A DNA stretch of 64,000 bases from an uncultured Prevotellaceae bacterium. Its GTDB lineage: Bacteria > Bacteroidota > Bacteroidia > Bacteroidales > Bacteroidaceae. Every line of letters starts with the position of its first letter. Positions within the stretch are counted from its first letter, which is position 1. Positions 34,734 to 43,012 of the stretch are shown here, in pieces. The translations under genes were made by a program, and so were the position numbers. Location of the stretch: assembly GCA_946415365.1 (NCBI GenBank), contig CAMKSE010000007.1, positions 123,782-187,781 on the forward strand. Direction: 5' to 3'. Under the pieces are notes generated by a model. It did no database searches. It saw only the letters and a list, made by a program, of their open reading frames with translations, and was not told the DNA's origin.

Positions 34734-37700
34734 ATGAGGATTCTAAAGAAACTTTTGATTGTGATGTTGCTGCTACTGCCGCTGGCGGTTACAGCTGACT
34801 ACTTGTTCAAGACGCTCGACGCGCGAGAAGGATTAACCTCAAGCCAGGTCAACTGCATCCTCAAGGACTCAAGGGGTTACGTCTGGTTCGGTACCCCGGC
34901 AGGGCTCTACCGCTTCGACGGCTACACATTCCGGAATTTCCAAAGTGACTCGCAGGACGGTTCCTCCCTGAACGACAGTTACATTAACTCCATCCAAGAG
35001 ATGCTCGACGGCAACCTGCTCATCGAGACATCGTCGGGTTACTGTATCTACCACCCGCAGACGGAAACGTTCGAGCGCGATATGAAACAGACTTTTTCCA
35101 GAATGGGCATCGAGACCATACCCAGCATTGTCTACATTGACCGCCACAAGAACCTGTGGGGTTCCATACCCAACAAGGGCGTGGTCTGTTACAACCAGCA
35201 ACAGCAGCTGCTCTATGAATTCGGTTACACCAACGATGCACAAGGCATACCTCAGGGTGTGGTATGTTCTATCAGCGAGTGCAGAGACGGTGCCGTCATC
35301 GTATATGACGACGGAAGACTTGTGTGCTGTGATGTCATGCACCAACAACATACCATATGGGCTACCGAAGGACTGCCTTCTCTGAAAAGCAGACACACGA
35401 AGTCGCTGAAAGTCTATGCCGATCAGATGGATAACATCTGGCTCTACGGACAAGGCACGCTCTACATGTATAATAAGAGCACTAACAGCTGGGACACTTC
35501 CATTGGGGCCTCTTTGGGACTGACGGGCATCGGTGTGGACCGGAACATCAATGGTATGGCTGGAGACCATAGTGGCAACATCTGGATCGGCAGCGACCAA
35601 CTTGGGCTGATGAGGATGAACGTCAACACTCACGAAATAGAAAACGTTCAGCCACGCAATATCAACCAGAACCCACAGTTCATCGCAGAGAGAATCAGCA
35701 TCCAGAGCGTCTATGTGGATGATACCGATCTTCTATGGGTGGGAACAGAGAAGTCCGGCGTAGCATACTCCGGACAATATATCTATCGCTTCGGCTCACG
35801 CCACTATGGCGACGTTACTGCCATCGCACAAGATGCAAGTGGAAACATCTGGTACGGAACCAGCGACAAAGGTGTCATCGGATATGACGGTCCGCTGGCA
35901 AGCCTTAAAGTGTCGTGTATGGCGACAACTCCTGACGGAAGCCTGTGGGTAGGATCCAAACGTAACGGACTCACACGTATCAAGAACGGCACAGCGAAAG
36001 TCTACTCGTTGGCCACCGACAGTTCTACTACCCTCATCGACGACCATATTAATGCTCTCTGTACAGACAAGATAGGAAACCTGTGGATAGCCACCAATGG
36101 GGGTATGCAGGTGTACAATCCGAAGATGAACACCTTCTCGTCCTACACACGTGAGAACGGTAAACTGAGTACAAACAACATCACCAGCCTCTTTTATAAC
36201 AAAAAGGGCAAGACCAACGACCTCTACATCGGTACTGCCGAGGGACTTGTCATCCTGAACCTCTCGACAACGGAGAAGACTGTTCTGACGGGTAATAAGG
36301 CTAACCTGAAATCATTCACCAACAACTATATCACCCAAGTACTTCAGGACTCTCGCGGGCTTATCTGGATAGGCACGCGTGAAGGTCTGAACATTCTGAA
36401 TCTTGAAAACGACTCGCTGAACTACCTGACTGAGAAACAAGGACTGAGCAATAATAACGTCTGTGGTATAGCAGAGGATAAGAACCACAATATCTGGGTA
36501 ACCACCAGCAGCGGAGTGAGCCGTATCGTCATACAGCGTAACCATGAAGAGGGAACCAACAACTACGGTCTTTATAACTATACCACTGCAGACGGTCTCC
36601 AGAGCAATGAGTTCAACCCAGGATCCATCATTACCAAGCAGGACGGCGATGTACTGCTTGGCGGCATCTACGGTGTGAACTGGGTCGTAGAGAAAGAGTC
36701 TGACAAGAATGCCCTGCCGCGAGTGATGCTCACTCAACTCTACATCGGTGAGGAAGAGATCATAACCGGACACATGTACAACGATCGTTTAGTACTGCCT
36801 CAGGCTCTCAACGAGACGAACAATCTGGAGTTGGGATACAACCAGAACACCTTCACCATCAAGTTCGCAGCAGGAAACTACAACCAGAGCGAGCGTCTGC
36901 AATTCATGTATTGGATGGAAGGTAAGGACGAAGACTGGCGCAACGGTAATGCCCTCACCCACGGTGTCACTTTCCGCGATCTTCCCAGCGGAAAATACAC
37001 GCTTCACGTAAAGGCTGTCAGCGCTGAGGGTGCCGTCAGTAACCAGGAACGGACACTCGTCATCAAAATCGCACGCCACTGGCTTCTCTCATGGTGGATG
37101 ATTATGGCGTATGCAATCTTGCTGATAGTGATTATTTACTTCTGGCGAGTTGGACTGAAACAAATCTCCGTCATCAAGGCCAGAAAGAAGGCTGTCATCA
37201 AGGAACTGGCATTACAGCGTGAGGAGATCAAGGCTGCCAGCGAGGATCTCCGACAGCCTATGGCGCGCATGACATCCATTATCGGCAACCTGTCTGAGAA
37301 AGAGAAATCATTGGAGGAACGCGAGCAACTCAACGCGCTTCACTCACAGATGCTGCAGATCATCACTCGTGTTACCGACATGCAGACTCACCTTGAGAAC
37401 CCCGAAGAGAGAGCCAAGAACGCTGTCCACGACCGTCTGGAACTCAACGGCCGGGGAGAGATCAGCCTGTCGGACATCATCGGCGAGACGCTAACGTCGG
37501 ATTCGACCATATCAAGGGCTGCACTCGACGCACCGACGATGAAGTACACCGTCATGATGATCGACGATAACGAGGAATTCCTGAAGTTCGCAACTTCTCG
37601 TTTCAAGTACATCTACAACTTCTTCGCCTTTTCAAGCACAGAGAAAGCTGCTGCAGACCTGGAGGAGATGCAGTGCGACCTCGTGGTCTGCAAACAGGAT

Positions 37701-38519
37701 ATGCCAGGCATCACCGGCAGTGACCTCTGCAACCAAATAAAGATGAACCCCAAGACCCAACGTGTGAAGTTTGTGCTGATGACAGAAGGAGTCCTGACAC
37801 CTCAGGATATGAAGTCACAGAACATCACCCTCTCCGCCGACGACTATCTCTCCAAGCCGTTCAACATGCAGGATGCCACCATGCGCTTCAACAAGATTCT
37901 CGGCCTAGGTCCCATCGAGATCAACAGCAATCTCATCGAAGGTGCCGAAACCCGTATGCTTGAGGACCGCAACGCCAGTATGACCACTGCTACGGAAAGT
38001 ATCAATATGGGTGAGATCGACAAGTCGAACGACGATCCGAACTTCATCCTTGCGGATGACCCAATGAACCGTGTTGACACAAAGATCGTCAAGCGTCAGG
38101 ACAATCAACTGACGGCACAGCAGCCCACTATGGAAGAAGAGTCAGAGTATCAGGAAGAGACACTCACCGACTACTCCATGCTCGATGCAATGGACCAGCA
38201 GCTGATGAAGAACATCGAACAGTACGTGATGCAGAACATGAGTCGCGGACAGATCAGCCTAGAAGAGATGGCCAGTGCTATGGGTATGGGACGCGTGCCC
38301 TTCTTCCACAGGATACGTAGCCTCACCAACAAGACGCCAGCCGAGTTGGTGCGTGACTTGCGTCTCAAGCATGCATGCATACTGTTGAAACGCACAAACA
38401 TCAATATGAGCGAGCTGGCATCGAATATCGGATTCCTCACTGCCGAGAACTTCATCAACATCTTCCGCGAGAAGTTCGGTATGACGCCGCTCGAATACAG
38501 ACTGAAACACAGGAAATGA
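34734..38519 (+). CDS. Degenerate hybrid two-component regulator: propeller sensor, TM, remnant kinase helix, pseudo-receiver, AraC domain
   Basis: This 1261-residue protein has a signal peptide, about 14 Reg_prop propeller repeats (GLTSSQVNCILKDSRGYVWFGT, ...GLIWIGTREGLNIL), a Y_Y_Y domain (LQFMYWMEGKDEDWRNG), one membrane helix (about 784-805), a dimerisation-like helix, a receiver-like domain (about 936-1055), an acidic linker and an AraC HTH (about 1150-1261). The histidine box reads SEDLRQPM instead of SHELRTPL. No N/G-box ATPase domain follows. The receiver keeps IDDNEEF and SKPF but has Lys987 (CKQDMPG) at the phospho-Asp position. It cannot plausibly run a phosphorelay, so it may be a membrane-tethered one-component regulator. 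It lies 33 nt after kdsD and overlaps the next gene as ATGA. Confidence 0.85.
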   Translation: MRILKKLLIVMLLLLPLAVTADYLFKTLDAREGLTSSQVNCILKDSRGYVWFGTPAGLYRFDGYTFRNFQSDSQDGSSLNDSYINSIQEMLDGNLLIETSSGYCIYHPQTETFERDMKQTFSRMGIETIPSIVYIDRHKNLWGSIPNKGVVCYNQQQQLLYEFGYTNDAQGIPQGVVCSISECRDGAVIVYDDGRLVCCDVMHQQHTIWATEGLPSLKSRHTKSLKVYADQMDNIWLYGQGTLYMYNKSTNSWDTSIGASLGLTGIGVDRNINGMAGDHSGNIWIGSDQLGLMRMNVNTHEIENVQPRNINQNPQFIAERISIQSVYVDDTDLLWVGTEKSGVAYSGQYIYRFGSRHYGDVTAIAQDASGNIWYGTSDKGVIGYDGPLASLKVSCMATTPDGSLWVGSKRNGLTRIKNGTAKVYSLATDSSTTLIDDHINALCTDKIGNLWIATNGGMQVYNPKMNTFSSYTRENGKLSTNNITSLFYNKKGKTNDLYIGTAEGLVILNLSTTEKTVLTGNKANLKSFTNNYITQVLQDSRGLIWIGTREGLNILNLENDSLNYLTEKQGLSNNNVCGIAEDKNHNIWVTTSSGVSRIVIQRNHEEGTNNYGLYNYTTADGLQSNEFNPGSIITKQDGDVLLGGIYGVNWVVEKESDKNALPRVMLTQLYIGEEEIITGHMYNDRLVLPQALNETNNLELGYNQNTFTIKFAAGNYNQSERLQFMYWMEGKDEDWRNGNALTHGVTFRDLPSGKYTLHVKAVSAEGAVSNQERTLVIKIARHWLLSWWMIMAYAILLIVIIYFWRVGLKQISVIKARKKAVIKELALQREEIKAASEDLRQPMARMTSIIGNLSEKEKSLEEREQLNALHSQMLQIITRVTDMQTHLENPEERAKNAVHDRLELNGRGEISLSDIIGETLTSDSTISRAALDAPTMKYTVMMIDDNEEFLKFATSRFKYIYNFFAFSSTEKAAADLEEMQCDLVVCKQDMPGITGSDLCNQIKMNPKTQRVKFVLMTEGVLTPQDMKSQNITLSADDYLSKPFNMQDATMRFNKILGLGPIEINSNLIEGAETRMLEDRNASMTTATESINMGEIDKSNDDPNFILADDPMNRVDTKIVKRQDNQLTAQQPTMEEESEYQEETLTDYSMLDAMDQQLMKNIEQYVMQNMSRGQISLEEMASAMGMGRVPFFHRIRSLTNKTPAELVRDLRLKHACILLKRTNINMSELASNIGFLTAENFINIFREKFGMTPLEYRLKHRK

Positions 38520-39742
38520 CACGTCTCAGAACATCAGCAGGAATCATCGCATTCCTGCTGATATCACTTAACACCATTGCACAGACCAGCGACTCTCTCA
38601 TCATGCGACAGATGAGTGAGGTTGGTGTACGCTTTACCCACGACAACGACGTAAAATTGCTGATGTCAGGAAAAGAGAAGTTCGCAGACCTGTTCGAGGC
38701 CATCCGACAGGCCAAGAGCAGCATACATCTGGAATACTTCAACTTCCGTAACGACTCCATCGCAGGACTACTCTTCGATATCCTCCGCGAGAAACGTAAG
38801 GAAGGTGTAGAGGTGCGTGCCGCTTTCGACGGTTTCGGCAACGACTCCAACAACCAACCTCTCAAGAAGTCACATCTGAGTAAATTGCATGCCGACAGCA
38901 TTGACATCCTTGAGTTCGACCCCATCCGTTTCCCCTGGGTGAATCATATCTGGCCCCGCGACCATCGTAAAATAGTGGTCATAGACGGAGAAATAGGCTA
39001 TACTGGCGGCATGAACGTGGCCGATTACTACCTCGTGGGCACAGAACAGGTGGGTGAATGGCGGGACATGCACTGCCGTATTGAGGGACCGGCCGTCAAT
39101 GAGCTGCAGAGGATTTTCGCACGCTTCTGGAAAAAGCTGGCGAAGGAAGAACTGAACGATCCGAAATACTACAATGCGAAGCCTGCAGGTCATAAGACCG
39201 TAGGTATTGCCACGCGTGAGCCCAACGTGACGAACAAGATCATGCGACAGTTCTATATCAAAGCCCTCGACGGGGCCAAGGACTCCGTAAAGATAGTGAA
39301 TCCATACTTCGTGCCGACACCATCGGTCATGAAGGCCCTGAAACGCTGTGTGGAACGGGGTGTGAAGGTCGACATCATCATGTCGTCGAAATACGACGTG
39401 CCGCTGGTGCCGGATGTCGTCTATTACAACCTACGCAAACTGATGAAGCGTGGTGCACATATCTGGCGTTACCGTCCAGGCTTCCATCACTCGAAGATCA
39501 TGATGGTCGACGGTCGCTACTGTACTGTCGGAAGCACCAACCTTGATGCCCGCAGCCTGCGTTTCGACTTCGAGATCAACGCTATCATCATCGACAAGGG
39601 CGTGACGAGACAATTGGAGGACAAGTTCATCGAGGATACCAAGAACTGTGACTATCTGTCGGAAGAGGAATACCAGAAGAGTCGTACCGCGTGGAAGCGG
39701 TTCCGCGGATGGTTCGGGCATCTGCTCACCCCGTGGTTGTGA
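38516..39742 (+). CDS. Phospholipase D superfamily protein, cardiolipin-synthase-like, with signal peptide
   Basis: The track ORF begins inside the upstream regulator; the ATG at 38516 overlaps its TGA as ATGA and gives MTRLRTSAGIIAFLLISLNTIAQ, a signal peptide, and 408 residues. Two HKD motifs are intact: DHRKIVVIDGEIGYTGGMN (about residue 150) and HHSKIMMVDGRYCTVGSTNLDARSLRFDFE (about 325). Spacing and the MNVADYY and NLDARS segments resemble Cls-type cardiolipin synthases, which transfer phosphatidyl groups. Typical Cls enzymes have two N-terminal membrane helices; here there is only a cleavable-looking signal, so the enzyme may act in the periplasm. It is the last gene of the kdsA run. 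Confidence 0.87.
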   Translation: MTRLRTSAGIIAFLLISLNTIAQTSDSLIMRQMSEVGVRFTHDNDVKLLMSGKEKFADLFEAIRQAKSSIHLEYFNFRNDSIAGLLFDILREKRKEGVEVRAAFDGFGNDSNNQPLKKSHLSKLHADSIDILEFDPIRFPWVNHIWPRDHRKIVVIDGEIGYTGGMNVADYYLVGTEQVGEWRDMHCRIEGPAVNELQRIFARFWKKLAKEELNDPKYYNAKPAGHKTVGIATREPNVTNKIMRQFYIKALDGAKDSVKIVNPYFVPTPSVMKALKRCVERGVKVDIIMSSKYDVPLVPDVVYYNLRKLMKRGAHIWRYRPGFHHSKIMMVDGRYCTVGSTNLDARSLRFDFEINAIIIDKGVTRQLEDKFIEDTKNCDYLSEEEYQKSRTAWKRFRGWFGHLLTPWL

Positions 39743-39750
39743 GCCTTCTC

Positions 39751-41952
39751 TCAGAGCACGCTGACCATCAGCTGCATCTCCGCTTCGGTGATGCCTTTGC
39801 TGAGAATCAGTTCCTTCTCATTGTCAATAATGAATTCGGCTTCTTGTTCTGTGATAGCCAGATATCGGTGGAAGCAGTCTATGGCCGCATCCACAGCCCC
39901 GTTGAACCAAAGGCAATAGCCGTTGTTCAGCAGGTCGTCGGCTACGACGTCTTCTACTGAGAGCAGTTCCCCATAGAGTTTCTCTGCCTGCTCATACTTC
40001 CCGTCGCAGGTTAGCGTCCACGCCAGCACACGCTTCACATTCTCGTCGTCCGAGTCCTCGTAGTTCAGGCGATATAGCAGCTGTCTGGCAGCTGCCGACT
40101 GCGACAGCTTCGTCAGACAGACAGCTTTGTTCAGCACGTAGTTCTTCTTCTCGGGCTGGAGCTCCAGGAGCTTCTCATAGGTGTCGATGGCCTGCTGATA
40201 GCAGCCGTCGGCAAAGAGGGCTCTGGCATAACCGACGAGGGCGCGTTCGCTGTCGGGCTGGAGGCGGAGGGCCTGCTCGTAGCAGGTCCTGACGTCGAGC
40301 TGCTTGCCCGCGACCTCTGGCAGACGGAATCCCTTCCTGCCTAGATGGCCCGCCAACATATAGAACTGGTAGTCCATTCTGTTCTCACCGTAGTTCTGGA
40401 GCATCCTCTCCGCATCGCGCAGTCTTCCCTTTTTCACAAGGAAGGCCGTCACCTCGTTGAAGTACGGTTCTATCTGTGTCTTCGAGAACACCTTTTTGGC
40501 GAGGAACAGATAGTCCTTGCGCTCGTCGTCGAATATATTTCTGAACTCCTTCCGTCGCGGAAATATCTTGAAGAAGCGGTACAGATCCTGCAAATAGGTA
40601 CGGCGCATGTAGACGGCATTGTTTTTCTCCGTAGGATCGATACTATACATCACATCGTCGATACCGCTGCCGTTATCGAGCAACTCACGCATACTTTGCG
40701 GGATTCTTGCCATCACCTGACTGAAAGCAAACAGGAACGAGTATTTATCACTGTTACAGAAGGGTCCGCTTTTCATCATCTTTTGCAGGAACCGGCTGTT
40801 GTCGAGAGCCGCAGCCGCCGTCCCCACCTCAGGATGATCGGCGTAGAAGGGCACGAACCAGTTCGTGAGTTCCTGGAAGAAGGGGAATCCCTTCATCTTC
40901 GAGAATCCACCGAAATAGATGTCCGATCCCTGCTTCTGCATGTCGATCATCTTCTGGAAGCTGGCTTCAAGACGCTCCACGTCCTGCTCCGACTCCTCCG
41001 GATGCAGGATATCCCTCATCGGATCCTCCTCCTGCTCCTCAATGCCGTTTCGAGTGATACGGAAGCCCTGCTGTTTCATCAGGTCTGGCATGATCTCCTG
41101 ATCAATGATGGCGTGATCTTTCTCGGCATTGATACAATAGATGATCTGTTTCTGGAGGGCGACGAGTTCCATACGGCACTGCTCGTCGTCGAGCAACTCC
41201 TGAACCAAGCGGATCTGCTCGGGGAATAGGCGGCGGCCCAACTCGTCGTCGAGGGCGAACACCCATCCCACGAGCGCACGCTGGCGCACGGCTTCATCAG
41301 CAGCCTTCCTATACACGTTGATCAGCATCCGGAACTTCGCCATATCGAAACATGCTATTGTCCCTAGCATCACGCCGGTCACCAGCAGCTGCTGGTCGAT
41401 GCTGTCGGCAGTGGGCAACAGCAATATCTCTTCCATCGCCTCGGCAAAGCCGTCCGACCACATGCCCGAGGTGACGATATATCCGAAGAGCGTCTTCATC
41501 ATCTGATGATGTGCTTTGTAGAGGGTTTGTTTCTTGGGCAGGGCCACGTGTGGCGGTTCAAGTGTTAGCACGGTCAGCTCCGACACGAAGTCTTCGAGCA
41601 TCTCCCTGATGTGCTGGGCCGACCAGTCCCGTGCGGTGCTCAGTGCCTGCTGGCGCAGTGAGGTGAGATAGGTCGAGTGTCCCACGTCGTACCCCACTGC
41701 CGTATCGCCGTATAGCTGGTACATCCTGCGCAGCAGGTTATCATAAAGGTCAGCCATCTTGGCATCCTTGAAACCCCGCCGCCAGTAGTCGGTCATCAAC
41801 TTGAAGTCATCGTTCACCGACGCCAGCTTGTCTTCATTGAGCTGTTGGGGATAGGCCGTCATGAAATTCTCCATCGCCATGATGGCCTCGCCCAGGTTTC
41901 TCCTCAGCAGCCACTCCCTCACCAGAGCCAGTGTCTCATTGCGGTTTTCCAT
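39751..41952 (-). CDS. Large TPR-containing protein of unknown function
   Basis: The 733-residue protein has no signal peptide (MENRNETLALVREWLLRRNLGEAIMAMENF) and no recognised catalytic motif. The N-terminal half is alpha-helical. From about residue 560 to the C-terminus TPR units are visible (ACYEQALRLQPDSERALVGYARALFADGCYQQAIDTYEKLLELQPEKKNYVLNKAVCL type repeats, LLNNGYCLWFNGAVDAAIDCFHRYL). It likely serves as a cytoplasmic protein-interaction scaffold. It starts 12 nt after the lipoprotein gene, so the pair is one transcription unit. It converges with the phospholipase D gene across 8 nt. Confidence 0.75.
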   Translation of the reverse strand: MENRNETLALVREWLLRRNLGEAIMAMENFMTAYPQQLNEDKLASVNDDFKLMTDYWRRGFKDAKMADLYDNLLRRMYQLYGDTAVGYDVGHSTYLTSLRQQALSTARDWSAQHIREMLEDFVSELTVLTLEPPHVALPKKQTLYKAHHQMMKTLFGYIVTSGMWSDGFAEAMEEILLLPTADSIDQQLLVTGVMLGTIACFDMAKFRMLINVYRKAADEAVRQRALVGWVFALDDELGRRLFPEQIRLVQELLDDEQCRMELVALQKQIIYCINAEKDHAIIDQEIMPDLMKQQGFRITRNGIEEQEEDPMRDILHPEESEQDVERLEASFQKMIDMQKQGSDIYFGGFSKMKGFPFFQELTNWFVPFYADHPEVGTAAAALDNSRFLQKMMKSGPFCNSDKYSFLFAFSQVMARIPQSMRELLDNGSGIDDVMYSIDPTEKNNAVYMRRTYLQDLYRFFKIFPRRKEFRNIFDDERKDYLFLAKKVFSKTQIEPYFNEVTAFLVKKGRLRDAERMLQNYGENRMDYQFYMLAGHLGRKGFRLPEVAGKQLDVRTCYEQALRLQPDSERALVGYARALFADGCYQQAIDTYEKLLELQPEKKNYVLNKAVCLTKLSQSAAARQLLYRLNYEDSDDENVKRVLAWTLTCDGKYEQAEKLYGELLSVEDVVADDLLNNGYCLWFNGAVDAAIDCFHRYLAITEQEAEFIIDNEKELILSKGITEAEMQLMVSVL

Positions 41953-41964
41953 CGTGTCTCCTCC

Positions 41965-42891
41965 TTATTTTTTCCCTAACCACTGACGGGCCCGCGCCAC
42001 GTCCTTCTGTCTTGGTGCAGCCACATGGTCGTAGCGCAGCGAGTCGGGCAGCTGGCGAAGGGCCAGCTCGGACAGGTCGCAATACTTCATGATGATGTCG
42101 CTATAGTGTTTCACGCCATATGCGTTCAGCGAGTCGCAGGCCTTGTTGTATCCGTCAACCAAAGCTTTCAGCTGCCGCTGGCGGCTGGCCTCGCTCATGG
42201 CTATGCTGTCCTCGGCTATCACACCCATCCAGATATCCTCGCGTCTGGAGTCGAGCAACACGTGGTGCTTGCCCAAAAGGGCCTGTGTCAGCTGCGGTTC
42301 TGTCAGCAACAGGGCATCCATCTCATTGTTCTCCAGCATGTCGAGCCGCACGTTCACGTCGTTCACCTGGATACGGAACACTCGCTCCGGCTTCAGCTTC
42401 GCACTGTCCACAGCCAGCTCGGCCATCAGGTCGGTCACCGAGTAGCGCGTCATAGCCACCATACGGTCGTCGAGGTGCTTCAACTCAGTGATGCGCTGGT
42501 TACGGTTGCCGATAAGCAGCCAGTAGGCGTTCGTCGCTGTCAGATACTTCAGTCTCAGCCCCATTGTGGCCATCCGCTCCGTCCTCACCAGATCGCTGAC
42601 GGCCAGCTCCACCCGTCCACGCTGGAGAGCCGTGTCGCAGTCCATCTGAGCCGAGAATCTCTTCAAACGAATGTCTACGGCAGTATCGAACATCTGCCTT
42701 TCCTCCGCCACGAACAGAGGCAGACAGTCGAGTGTCGGCAGCACCGCCACCTTCAAGGCCGCTGAGTCCGCGCGCAGGGCCTGCTGCTGCCGTTCATGCT
42801 TCAGCCGCTTCGTCTCCTCGTACGACATGCCGCATCCCACCAGAACCAGCAAACACCCCATCATGATGGGACATATTCTCGTATATTTCAT
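41965..42891 (-). CDS. Lipoprotein with type-2 periplasmic binding-protein-like fold
   Basis: The 308-residue protein has a lipoprotein signal (MMGCLLVLVGCGMSYEE). From about residue 45 it resembles NMT1/SsuA-type binding proteins: LKVAVLPTLDCLPLFVAEERQMFDTAVDIRLKRF, the inner QRGRVELAVSDLVR, LKHLDDRMVAMTRYSVTDLMAELAV and NNEMDALLLTEPQLTQALLGKHHVLLDS. No ABC permease or ATPase adjoins it; its only partner is the TPR gene. Ligand unknown. Confidence 0.72.
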   Translation of the reverse strand: MKYTRICPIMMGCLLVLVGCGMSYEETKRLKHERQQQALRADSAALKVAVLPTLDCLPLFVAEERQMFDTAVDIRLKRFSAQMDCDTALQRGRVELAVSDLVRTERMATMGLRLKYLTATNAYWLLIGNRNQRITELKHLDDRMVAMTRYSVTDLMAELAVDSAKLKPERVFRIQVNDVNVRLDMLENNEMDALLLTEPQLTQALLGKHHVLLDSRREDIWMGVIAEDSIAMSEASRQRQLKALVDGYNKACDSLNAYGVKHYSDIIMKYCDLSELALRQLPDSLRYDHVAAPRQKDVARARQWLGKK

Positions 42892-42914
42892 CCTATCTAC
42901 TTAATTATCGCCTG

Positions 42915-42922
42915 CAAAGGTA
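42915..42922 (-). promoter_or_regulatory. -7 promoter element of the lipoprotein/TPR unit
   Basis: TACCTTTG followed by CA on the minus strand, 24 nt before the ATG at 42891. No clear -33 element. Confidence 0.5.
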
Positions 42923-42952
42923 CTTATTTAAATTGAAAATATGATTGGCGGT

Positions 42953-42995
42953 AGCAAATTTTTCATTATTCACTATTCACTATTCACTTTTTTTT
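42953..42995 (+). repeat. 43-bp dispersed repeat, copy B, with TATTCAC heptamers
   Basis: It differs from 3303-3345 at about three positions. It contains three TATTCAC-type units and ends one base before the radA -7 element. Confidence 0.8.
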
Positions 42996-42996
42996 G

Positions 42997-43004
42997 TATC
43001 TTTG
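42997..43004 (+). promoter_or_regulatory. -7 promoter element of radA
   Basis: TATCTTTG followed by CA, 8 nt before the radA ATG. The -33 region is taken up by the heptamer array. Confidence 0.65.
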
Positions 43005-43012
43005 CACTCAAT

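Noticed and set aside
38375-38515. 47-residue N-terminal extension of the phospholipase D ORF
   Set aside because: It overlaps the AraC domain of the upstream gene in another frame; the ATGA overlap at 38516 gives a proper signal peptide.
34734-38519. Pseudogene interpretation of the degenerate hybrid regulator
   Set aside because: The frame is open over 1261 codons, the propeller and AraC motifs are intact, and the gene is translationally coupled downstream. Loss is confined to phosphorelay residues, which fits altered function better than decay.
40345-41229. 294-aa plus-strand ORF
   Set aside because: Antisense to the TPR protein gene, whose frame is supported by TPR pattern and length.
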